Part shown: positions 1-5,334 of the stretch, in pieces
How the letters are laid out: each line of letters begins with the position of its first letter
Position numbering within the stretch: position 1 is the stretch's first letter
Notes under the pieces: model-generated
Seen by the model: the letters and a program-made list of their open reading frames with translations, nothing else
Database searches by the model: none
Told to the model about the DNA's origin: nothing
Assembly: GCA_007117555.1 (NCBI GenBank)
Contig: SKGI01000139.1
Location: forward strand, 1 to 6,790
From: Candidatus Izemoplasma sp.
Lineage (GTDB): Bacteria; Bacillota_I; Bacilli_A; Izemoplasmatales; Izemoplasmataceae
Direction of reading: 5' to 3'
Length of the DNA: 6,790 bases
Made by a program: the position numbers and the translations under genes

Positions 1-1
1 G

Positions 2-70
2 TCGAAGCCTAGTGACTATGCAAGCATGGACCAAGCGATTCCTAAAGAATACAGCGGTGATTTTAATTGA
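2..70 (+). CDS. C-terminal tail of an unidentified upstream gene (partial)
   Basis: An open frame enters from the left edge and ends at TGA (68-70). It encodes about 22 residues, including SDYASMDQAIPKEYSGDFN. Codon choice and the hydrophilic, acidic composition resemble a genuine protein C-terminus, but the piece is too short to assign to a family. Its stop codon falls inside the -35 box of the next promoter, and no terminator is visible after it, so read-through into the T-box leader is possible. The alternative is a chance open frame at the window edge. Function is unknown. Confidence 0.4.
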   Translation, partial: SKPSDYASMDQAIPKEYSGDFN

Positions 71-95
71 CAAACGTCGCAACATTCATTATTAT
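67..95 (+). promoter_or_regulatory. Promoter of the T-box / mazG-like / thrS operon
   Basis: A perfect -35 hexamer TTGACA (67-72) is followed after 17 nt by TATTAT (90-95), a good sigma-A type -10. TATGAT at 93-98 is a second possible -10 but would need a 20-nt spacer. Transcription would start near 101-104, a few bases before the first helix of the T-box leader, so the leader begins almost at the transcript's 5' end. Confidence 0.75.
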
Positions 96-102
96 GATAC
101 TA

Positions 103-294
103 AAGACAACGATGAGGTCATGACAAGCCACCCCAAGCGAGGCAGGATGGTGCAAGCTGCCACTGGCAACGTTACTCCCTCTGAGTCGCCCGTGAAAGCG
201 AGTGCCGCCACCTAGCGTTATAGGTTTGAGCGCCGACATGTCGGAACTAAGGTGGTACCGCGGAGTAATTCGTCCTTGATTAGGGCGTTTTTTT
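103..294 (+). ncRNA. T-box leader (tRNA-responsive riboswitch), probably threonine
   Basis: The signature T-box sequence AAGGTGGTACCGCGG lies at 249-263 and is followed by a terminator. Stem I can be traced: TGAC/GTTA (121-124/171-174), GCCA/TGGC (127-130/164-167), GGCAG/CTGCC (141-145/157-161), and the conserved apical element AGCGAG...GGATGGTG (136-152). Opposed TGA triplets (113-115 and 182-184) look like the GA/kink-turn motif at the stem base. A hairpin ACCTA/TAGGT (210-214/221-225) and Stem III CCGA/TCGG (233-236/241-244) precede the T-box. The TGGT bulge (253-256) could pair with an ACCA tRNA 3' end. In this family, uncharged tRNA stabilises an antiterminator, here AAGG (249-252) with CCTT (274-277). 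The specifier is not clear-cut: ACT (174-176, Thr) fits thrS downstream, whereas CTC (175-177, Leu) would follow if A174 is paired. Confidence 0.93.
271..294 (+). terminator. T-box regulatory intrinsic terminator
   Basis: CGTCCT (271-276) pairs with AGGGCG (282-287, one G-T wobble) around a TGATT loop, followed by seven T (288-294). The 5' arm overlaps the bases needed for the antiterminator with the T-box sequence, so the two structures are mutually exclusive. It should stop transcription before the mazG-like gene when the cognate tRNA is charged. Confidence 0.9.
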
Positions 295-329
295 ATGTGT
301 TTAAAATACCGTTAAGAAAGGATAAGCCT

Positions 330-644
330 ATGAGACAACCCCTTACCATTAAAGCACTCCAACAGCACATCAAAACCATTGATTACCAACCAGACAAACA
401 GTATGAAGTGGTACTCAAACTGTTTGAAGAGGTTGGTGAACTGAGTGTCGAGATGCGTAAAGCACACCAAGACGGTTTAAGTGGTGAACGCAAACAAGCC
501 ATCATGTATGAACTGTATGATGTCTTACATTACGTGACCCATATTGCAAATTTGTATCAAATTGATTTAGAGGAAGCCATTATTGAAAAAGATAAAATTA
601 ACGCGCTGCGTTACCATGAAAGAGAGGGATTAGACCATGATTGA
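330..644 (+). CDS. MazG-like nucleotide pyrophosphohydrolase
   Basis: This is a 104-residue, all-alpha protein of the MazG/dUTPase-like superfamily, which hydrolyses (d)NTPs or related nucleotides to the monophosphate and pyrophosphate with bound Mg2+. The metal-binding pattern is intact: E33-E34-x-x-E37 in FEEVGEL, then E61-x-x-D64 in ELYDVLHY, followed by a helix with EKDKINALRY near the C-terminus. The single-domain length fits the small MazG-like class and not the two-domain E. coli MazG. ATG 330 is chosen because AAAGGA lies 7 nt upstream; the longer in-frame start at 252 would lie inside the T-box. The stop overlaps the thrS start by 8 nt, so it should share T-box control and be translationally coupled. 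Cytosolic. The substrate cannot be told from sequence; nucleotide-pool cleaning is inferred from the family. Confidence 0.88.
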   Translation: MRQPLTIKALQQHIKTIDYQPDKQYEVVLKLFEEVGELSVEMRKAHQDGLSGERKQAIMYELYDVLHYVTHIANLYQIDLEEAIIEKDKINALRYHEREGLDHD

Positions 645-2556
645 TATTCGTTTTCCTGATGGTCGCACAAAAGCATACGAAGCCGGGGTGACCCCAGAAA
701 TGATTGCGGGCGATATTTCGTCTGGATTGAAGAAAAAAACCGTTGCCGCTTTTGTAGATGGGGCACTTTATGATCGCAACCGACCCATTGAGCAGTCCGC
801 CACCATCGAGCTCATTACCCAAGACCAAGAAGAAGCGTTTGAAGTGCTCAATCATTCAACGGCGCATTTGATGGCCCAAGCGGTTCGGCGCATTTATGGC
901 GATGCTTTATTTGGTGTAGGGCCACCGATTGAAGAAGGCTTCTATTATGATATCGCCACCGAAGCGACCATTCGTCAAGAAGACTTACCAGCCATTGAAG
1001 CAATGATGCGGCAAATTGTGCAAGAAAAAATTGAGATGTACCGCGAAGAACTAACGCGTGAAGAAGCGCTGAAACGCTTCGAAGGCGATGCCTACAAAAC
1101 AGAACTCATTCTTGAGTTACCTGAGGATGAACCCATCTCAATCTATACTCAAGGGGAGTTCGTCGACTTATGTCGTGGCGGTCATATTGGCAACACAGGA
1201 CACATCAAACATTTTAAATTGCTAAGTGTCGCCGGTGCTTATTGGCGCGGCAAATCTGAAAACACCATGTTACAGCGCATCTATGGCACCAGTTGGTTTT
1301 CACGTGAAGCGCTTGAAAACCACTTGGCTGTATTAGAAGACCGTAAAGCACGCGATCACCGCAAACTCGGTAAAGAACTGAAAATCTTTGAGCTCAATCA
1401 AGAGGCGGGTCAAGGACTAGCCCTTTGGTTACCCAATGGGTATACCATCCGTAAAGTACTTGAAGATTATGTGTATAATCTTGAACGTCGCGCTGGATAT
1501 AAGCACGTTTCGACTCCAGTACTTGGGACAAAAAAATTATATGAAATCAGCGGTCACTTTGCCCACTATCAAGAAAACATGTTTCCTTTGATGAGTCGTG
1601 ATGGTGAAGAATTTGTGTTAAGACCGATGAGTTGTCCGCATCATATGATTATATATAAAAGCGAGTTACGCAGCTATCGCGATTTGCCGTTACGGCTTGC
1701 GGAAATTGTCATCATGCATCGCTATGAAGCCAGTGGCGCCCTGTCAGGTCTTGAACGGGTCCGCGCGATGACCTTAACCGATTCACACATCTTTGTGCGT
1801 AAAGACCAAATTAAAGAAGAAGCGTTGGCTGCGTACAAACTCATCTTACAAGCGATATCAGATCTAGGCCTTAAAATCGATTACGTAGAGCTCGCTTTAC
1901 GAGATAATGAAAAAGGCAAGTTCCATGATAACGATCAACTATGGGATGAAGCTGAGGCGATGCTTAAAGCCTTATTAGTCGAAGAAAACATTGAACACCG
2001 TGAAGTCAAAGGTGAAGCGGCTTTTTATGGTCCGAAAATTGACATCCAAGTTCGGACAGCCATGAATCATGTCATTACGATGAGCACGGTGCAACTGGAC
2101 TTCTTATTGCCGGAGCGGTTTGACTTGACCTACATCGGTCAAGATGGTGAGAAACACCGACCCGTTGTCATTCACCGGGGCCTAATTTCAACATGGGAGC
2201 GGTTGATGAGTATTTTACTCGAACAGTACAAAGGGGCGTTCCCCACTTGGTTAGCTCCGGTTCAAGTCAAAGTATTGCCTGTTAACATCGACAGTCACCG
2301 GGCGTATGCGGACGCTTTAAATGAACGGTTCCTCGATGAGGACTTCCGCTCTGAACTTGATGCGCGCCCGGAAAAACTTGGCTATCGTATTCGCGAAGCA
2401 CAAACCTTGAAAATACCGTATCAAATTGTCATTGGCGATCAAGAAGTCGCCGATCAAACGGTCACGTATCGCCGCTATGGCGAAAAGGCCCAAACAACCG
2501 TACCACTCGAAGATTTTGTAGCCTTGATGCATCAAGTGATCCGCGACAAGTCATAA
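637..2556 (+). CDS. thrS: Threonyl-tRNA synthetase
   Basis: This class II synthetase charges tRNA-Thr with threonine using ATP, in the cytosol as a homodimer. It has 639 residues, the normal bacterial length. Domain order: TGS (about 1-61), editing domain with HxxxH (H73, H77) and CxxxH (C179, H183), catalytic core (about 240-535), and anticodon-binding domain (about 540-639). The active-site zinc ligands are C333 (in MSCPHH), H384 (in TDSHIF) and H513 (in VVIHRG). Motif 2 carries R362 (MHRYEASGAL) and motif 3 carries R522 (STWERL). Both editing and synthesis therefore look functional. The start at 637 has GAGGGA 7 nt upstream and overlaps the end of the mazG-like gene by 8 nt. The gene sits behind the T-box leader, so expression should rise when uncharged tRNA accumulates. 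It is followed by a hairpin terminator. Confidence 0.98.
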   Translation: MIDIRFPDGRTKAYEAGVTPEMIAGDISSGLKKKTVAAFVDGALYDRNRPIEQSATIELITQDQEEAFEVLNHSTAHLMAQAVRRIYGDALFGVGPPIEEGFYYDIATEATIRQEDLPAIEAMMRQIVQEKIEMYREELTREEALKRFEGDAYKTELILELPEDEPISIYTQGEFVDLCRGGHIGNTGHIKHFKLLSVAGAYWRGKSENTMLQRIYGTSWFSREALENHLAVLEDRKARDHRKLGKELKIFELNQEAGQGLALWLPNGYTIRKVLEDYVYNLERRAGYKHVSTPVLGTKKLYEISGHFAHYQENMFPLMSRDGEEFVLRPMSCPHHMIIYKSELRSYRDLPLRLAEIVIMHRYEASGALSGLERVRAMTLTDSHIFVRKDQIKEEALAAYKLILQAISDLGLKIDYVELALRDNEKGKFHDNDQLWDEAEAMLKALLVEENIEHREVKGEAAFYGPKIDIQVRTAMNHVITMSTVQLDFLLPERFDLTYIGQDGEKHRPVVIHRGLISTWERLMSILLEQYKGAFPTWLAPVQVKVLPVNIDSHRAYADALNERFLDEDFRSELDARPEKLGYRIREAQTLKIPYQIVIGDQEVADQTVTYRRYGEKAQTTVPLEDFVALMHQVIRDKS

Positions 2557-2562
2557 ACACAT

Positions 2563-2611
2563 AAAAAAACGCCCCAGTTCGCCTAATTCATGTTAGGCAA
2601 TGGGGCGTTTT
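2563..2611. terminator. Bidirectional terminator between thrS and rqcH
   Basis: CGCCCCA (2570-2576) pairs with TGGGGCG (2601-2607), and inside it GCCTAA (2581-2586) pairs with TTAGGC (2593-2598) around a TTCATG loop. Seven A (2563-2569) flank the left side and four T (2608-2611) the right. On the - strand this gives a strong seven-U tail for rqcH, starting only 2 nt after its stop; on the + strand the tail is shorter but still serves thrS. Confidence 0.9.
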
Positions 2612-2613
2612 CA

Positions 2614-4278
2614 TTAGGATAGACGTTTTAAATTGCGGATGAAGTCCGCATCAGGGTCAATGTAGATGGTTTTTTGTTGGGTGTAGGTCACAAAACAAGT
2701 CCGCTTACCCGGAATCTTTTTGATATGTCGGACTTCGGTATAATCGACGGCAACGCTAGAACTTTCTTTCATCGGTGAGTAAAAGGCCGCGAGTTGAGCT
2801 GCGGTACGAATCGTTGTTTCTTCAAGGGGCCATCCTTGTTTGACGACCACATGACTACCAGGCGCGTTTTGGACATGAAACCACACATGAAAATGTTTCG
2901 CTTCTTGGTGGGTAATCCGACTGTTTTGATGGTTGTTTTTACCGACTAAGATTTCGACGCCTAAGCTGTCTTCATACACTTGATAGCGCGCTTTACGTCG
3001 GTTTCTACCTGCTTTTTGACGCGCGCGAAGAAAGCCTTCTGTGACGAGTTCTTCACGCATTTCATCAATATCCGCAAGATTGGCATGTTCAAGTTGTGCG
3101 CTCAGCAGTAAAAAATACTCAAGATCATTGCGGGTTGTAGCGCGTTGCTTTTTAATATGTGGGATGCTCTTTTTAAGTTTTTTATATTTCTTAAAATACT
3201 GTTCACTATTCGAAAGCGCTGATTTATCGGCTTTAAGTGCAATGGTCATCTTTTCACCGGTGTAATAGTTATCCACGGTTACTTCACGATCGCCTTTTTG
3301 AATGAGATGACGGTTGGCTAAAATAAGTTCACCCATGATGCGAAAACGATCGAGGTCTTGCGCGGCACGAAGATCTTGTTCGAGATTACGCAGTTTACCC
3401 CGGAGCTTTTCGATTTGACGCTTCAAAAACTTTTCAAGATCACGCGCTTTCTGTTTGCGTTTATCGGCTTGATCACGCTCGAAAAAATAGGCATCAAAAA
3501 GTTCCGGAATAGAACCATAAACCGTTTCTTGACCTGAAAGATGGGTTAAAGGAAGACAATAATAAACAGTCTTCCGTCCAGAAATCATCGCATAGTGTTG
3601 TGCAGATAGCAATGCACTAAAGACATCGATAGGTGACTCAGTGCTTGTTTTTAGTCGAAACTCAAATTCGGCAAGAAAAAGCGGCGACACCCCAGAAATT
3701 TGTTTTAACCAAGCGGGGATACTTTGTTCTGTTGTTGCGAGTACTTGTGCGAGTGCTTCGCGGTCAAAAGGATTGACACGGGGATCATCAGGGTATTCAT
3801 AGTGTGCACTTGGCATAATCGTGCGTGCTTGTTCATCGAAAGGACCGGTATGTTTTAGCGCTTCAAGAATCGTCCCTGCCTCATCGGTGAGTAAAATATT
3901 GGCGTCCTTACCCATCGCTTCAAAAATAAGTTGCTTTCGCGTTAAATCCCCAAGTTCATCGGTCACGCGAACCGATATCGTCAACACGCGGTCATTGTTG
4001 TGTTGTGTAATACTTTCAATGATCGCGCCTTCGAGATGTTTGCGCAAAAACATGCAAAACATCGGTGGATGGGGTGGGGTTTCATAAGTGTTTAACGTCC
4101 GATGGACGCGTGTGTATTTGGGCGAAGCGCTGATTAAAAGACGGTGTGTTTTCACCGTCCGAACATGAAGGAGTAAATCGTAAGTGCTTAACTGATAAAT
4201 TTTCGTGATGCGGCCGTGCTGCATCGTAGCCACAAGGTCTTTCACCACATGGCCAAGCATAATACCATCAAAACTCAT
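2614..4278 (-). CDS. rqcH: RqcH / NFACT-family ribosome quality control protein
   Basis: In the known family (B. subtilis YloA/RqcH, also annotated as fibronectin-binding protein FbpA), the protein binds 50S subunits with peptidyl-tRNA stuck after ribosome splitting. It recruits tRNA-Ala to add a C-terminal alanine tail that marks the nascent chain for degradation. The 554-residue product aligns over its full length. NFACT-N starts MSFDG, with PPMFCMFLRKHLEG (69-84) and the DR pair essential for tRNA binding (D96, R97). Helix-hairpin and charged coiled-coil segments follow (about 263-430), then NFACT-R (about 434-554) with LVGKNNHQN and PGSHVVV. ATG 4278 matches the family N-terminus and has GGTGGTGA 5 nt upstream. 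An in-frame ATG at 4296 overlaps the -10 box and is not expected in the mRNA. The gene is divergent from gmk and convergent with thrS. No key residue appears to be missing. Confidence 0.95.
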   Translation of the reverse strand: MSFDGIMLGHVVKDLVATMQHGRITKIYQLSTYDLLLHVRTVKTHRLLISASPKYTRVHRTLNTYETPPHPPMFCMFLRKHLEGAIIESITQHNNDRVLTISVRVTDELGDLTRKQLIFEAMGKDANILLTDEAGTILEALKHTGPFDEQARTIMPSAHYEYPDDPRVNPFDREALAQVLATTEQSIPAWLKQISGVSPLFLAEFEFRLKTSTESPIDVFSALLSAQHYAMISGRKTVYYCLPLTHLSGQETVYGSIPELFDAYFFERDQADKRKQKARDLEKFLKRQIEKLRGKLRNLEQDLRAAQDLDRFRIMGELILANRHLIQKGDREVTVDNYYTGEKMTIALKADKSALSNSEQYFKKYKKLKKSIPHIKKQRATTRNDLEYFLLLSAQLEHANLADIDEMREELVTEGFLRARQKAGRNRRKARYQVYEDSLGVEILVGKNNHQNSRITHQEAKHFHVWFHVQNAPGSHVVVKQGWPLEETTIRTAAQLAAFYSPMKESSSVAVDYTEVRHIKKIPGKRTCFVTYTQQKTIYIDPDADFIRNLKRLS

Positions 4279-4294
4279 TGTAATCACCACCGTC

Positions 4295-4324
4295 ATTATA
4301 GCATACGAGTAAACTCGAAGGGAA
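4295..4324 (-). promoter_or_regulatory. rqcH promoter with extended -10
   Basis: Read on the - strand, TGC-TATAAT gives an extended -10 (TATAAT at 4300-4295, TG at 4303-4302). The -35 is weak (TTCCCT at 4324-4319), as is common with extended -10 promoters. Transcription should begin near 4288, leaving a leader of only about 10 nt with the ribosome binding site at its very start. The spacer contains the inverted repeat CGAGT-AA-ACTCG (4306-4317). Confidence 0.65.
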
Positions 4325-4339
4325 TTTTTTCATTTTCTC

Positions 4340-4378
4340 TTACAATATCTTTGGATAAATGTTATTATATACAATAAT
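4340..4378 (+). promoter_or_regulatory. Likely gmk promoter region
   Basis: This AT-rich stretch lies between the divergent genes. Two pairings are possible: TTACAA (4340-4345) with TATTAT (4363-4368), spacer 17, or TTGGAT (4351-4356) with AATAAT (4373-4378), spacer 16. Neither -35 is strong and sequence alone does not decide between them. Either would give a leader of roughly 25-40 nt before gmk. Confidence 0.5.
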
Positions 4379-4410
4379 GGAACGCACCATATATTTGGGA
4401 GGCCGATGGT

Positions 4411-5040
4411 ATGAAGTTAAACGAACGCGGTTTGCTTGTCGTGCTGAGCGGTCCCTCAGGCGTCGGCAAAGGCACCGTTCGCAAAGCACTGTTTGAACTC
4501 GAAGGTCACGATCTCGTCTACTCCATCTCCATGACGACACGCCCCCCAAGGGTGGGCGAAGTCGATGGTGTGGATTATTACTTTGTCTCTCGTGAAGAGT
4601 TTGAGACACGCATCAAAGCGGACGCCTTTATTGAATGGGCGCAGTTCGTTGGTCATTACTATGGCACACCACGTGATAAAGTTGAAGCACAGTTAAGTCT
4701 TGGGAAAGAAGTCGTCCTTGAAATTGAAGTGCAAGGGGCCTTGCAAGTGCGTGAAAGAATGAGTGATGGCGTCTTCATCTTTATTGCCCCGCCAAACAAA
4801 GAAGTTCTCTACCGGAGACTTTTACGTCGCGGGACCGAATCAGGGGATGTGATTCAAAAACGCATGGATAAAGCAGAACGTGAGTTTCCTCTAGCGCATA
4901 AGTATGACTACATCGTAGTCAACGATGAAGTAACCAACGCCGCAGACCGAATCTTAGCGATCATCCGTGCTGAACATGCCAAAACTGAGCGTTCTATCCA
5001 TAAATACATTGAGTTATTGGAGGTCAACAACCATGAGTAA
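4411..5040 (+). CDS. gmk: Guanylate kinase
   Basis: It phosphorylates GMP to GDP with ATP, an essential cytosolic step in making GTP and dGTP and in recycling GMP. The protein has 209 residues, typical of the bacterial enzyme. The P-loop GPSGVGKGT is at 14-22. The GMP-binding segment runs from SISMTTRPPRVGE to GVDYYF (38-58), with R44, R47 and the tyrosines at 56-57. The nucleotide-core motif LEIEVQGA is at 103-110, and the LID arginines lie in RRLLRRGTES (135-144). ATG 4411 has GGGAGG 8 nt upstream. Its last codons overlap the rpoZ start by 8 nt, and gmk-rpoZ is a widely conserved bacterial pair. Inhibition of Gmk by (p)ppGpp is known in Firmicutes but cannot be read from this sequence. Confidence 0.97.
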   Translation: MKLNERGLLVVLSGPSGVGKGTVRKALFELEGHDLVYSISMTTRPPRVGEVDGVDYYFVSREEFETRIKADAFIEWAQFVGHYYGTPRDKVEAQLSLGKEVVLEIEVQGALQVRERMSDGVFIFIAPPNKEVLYRRLLRRGTESGDVIQKRMDKAEREFPLAHKYDYIVVNDEVTNAADRILAIIRAEHAKTERSIHKYIELLEVNNHE

Positions 5041-5257
5041 ACGCAATGAAGAAGGATTGAGATATCCTTCAATTGATACTTTATTAGATATGATCGATTC
5101 AAAATATAAGCTTGCCTACACCGCAGCGCTTAGAGGAAAACTGGTCAAAGAAAAAGATGATACGACGATTAAGCCACTTTGTGAAAAACCGATTGGCATT
5201 GCGCTTGAAGAAATTGAAGCGGGAAAAATTACCATTGAATTTGAAGAAAATGAGTAG
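5033..5257 (+). CDS. rpoZ: RNA polymerase omega subunit
   Basis: This small subunit binds beta-prime and helps assemble and stabilise RNA polymerase. The product has 74 residues. The family pattern is clear: YPSIDTLLDMIDSKYKL (11-27), a basic helix with TAALRGKLV (30-38), and the second conserved block KPIGIALEEIEAGKITIE near the C-terminus. The ATG at 5033 lies within the last codons of gmk (8-nt overlap), with GGAGGT 8 nt upstream. A longer open frame starting at 4967 would run deep into gmk and lacks family support, so it is rejected. Translational coupling to gmk is likely. The stop codon sits in the 5' arm of a terminator-like hairpin. Confidence 0.93.
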   Translation: MSKRNEEGLRYPSIDTLLDMIDSKYKLAYTAALRGKLVKEKDDTTIKPLCEKPIGIALEEIEAGKITIEFEENE

Positions 5258-5277
5258 ATAATTTTCTACTTTTTTTT
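5253..5277 (+). terminator. Weak intrinsic terminator after rpoZ
   Basis: AGTAGA (5253-5258) pairs with TCTACT (5265-5270) around TAATTT, followed by seven more T (5271-5277). The stem is short and AT-rich, and it includes the rpoZ stop codon in its 5' arm, so translating ribosomes could disturb it. Partial read-through into polC is plausible. Confidence 0.55.
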
Positions 5278-5298
5278 CGCTCGTTTTGTGTAAGCGTG

Positions 5299-5307
5299 TG
5301 CTATAAT
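5299..5307 (+). promoter_or_regulatory. polC promoter, extended -10
   Basis: TG-C-TATAAT gives a consensus -10 at 5302-5307 with the TG extension at 5299-5300. No good -35 is seen at 16-18 nt upstream, which an extended -10 can tolerate. Transcription would start near 5314, giving a leader of about 20 nt that holds GAGGTGA (5323-5329). The core TGCTATAAT is identical to that of the rqcH promoter in this window. Confidence 0.7.
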
Positions 5308-5334
5308 ATGAGTGGAAAATCTGAGGTGAAATCA

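Noticed and set aside
12..215. A 67-residue + strand open frame
   Set aside because: It runs through the promoter and Stem I/II of the T-box RNA, has no ribosome binding site and shows no family features. It is a chance frame.
252..329. Longer N-terminus for the mazG-like protein
   Set aside because: This start lies within the T-box sequence and the extension crosses the terminator. ATG 330 has a good ribosome binding site and the family fold begins just after it.
4279..4296. Six extra N-terminal residues for RqcH
   Set aside because: The ATG at 4296 is part of the TATAAT box, and RqcH proteins start at the MSFDG segment.
4340..4609. A - strand open frame across the gmk start
   Set aside because: It is antisense to the gmk P-loop and GMP-binding region, with arginine- and serine-rich composition typical of a reversed coding strand.
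4967..5032. Longer N-terminus for rpoZ
   Set aside because: It would overlap gmk by more than 70 nt and adds residues not found in omega proteins. ATG 5033 has GGAGGT at the right spacing.
5308..5334. Nine extra N-terminal residues for PolC
   Set aside because: The ATG at 5308 is immediately after the -10 box, upstream of the expected transcript start, and lacks a ribosome binding site.
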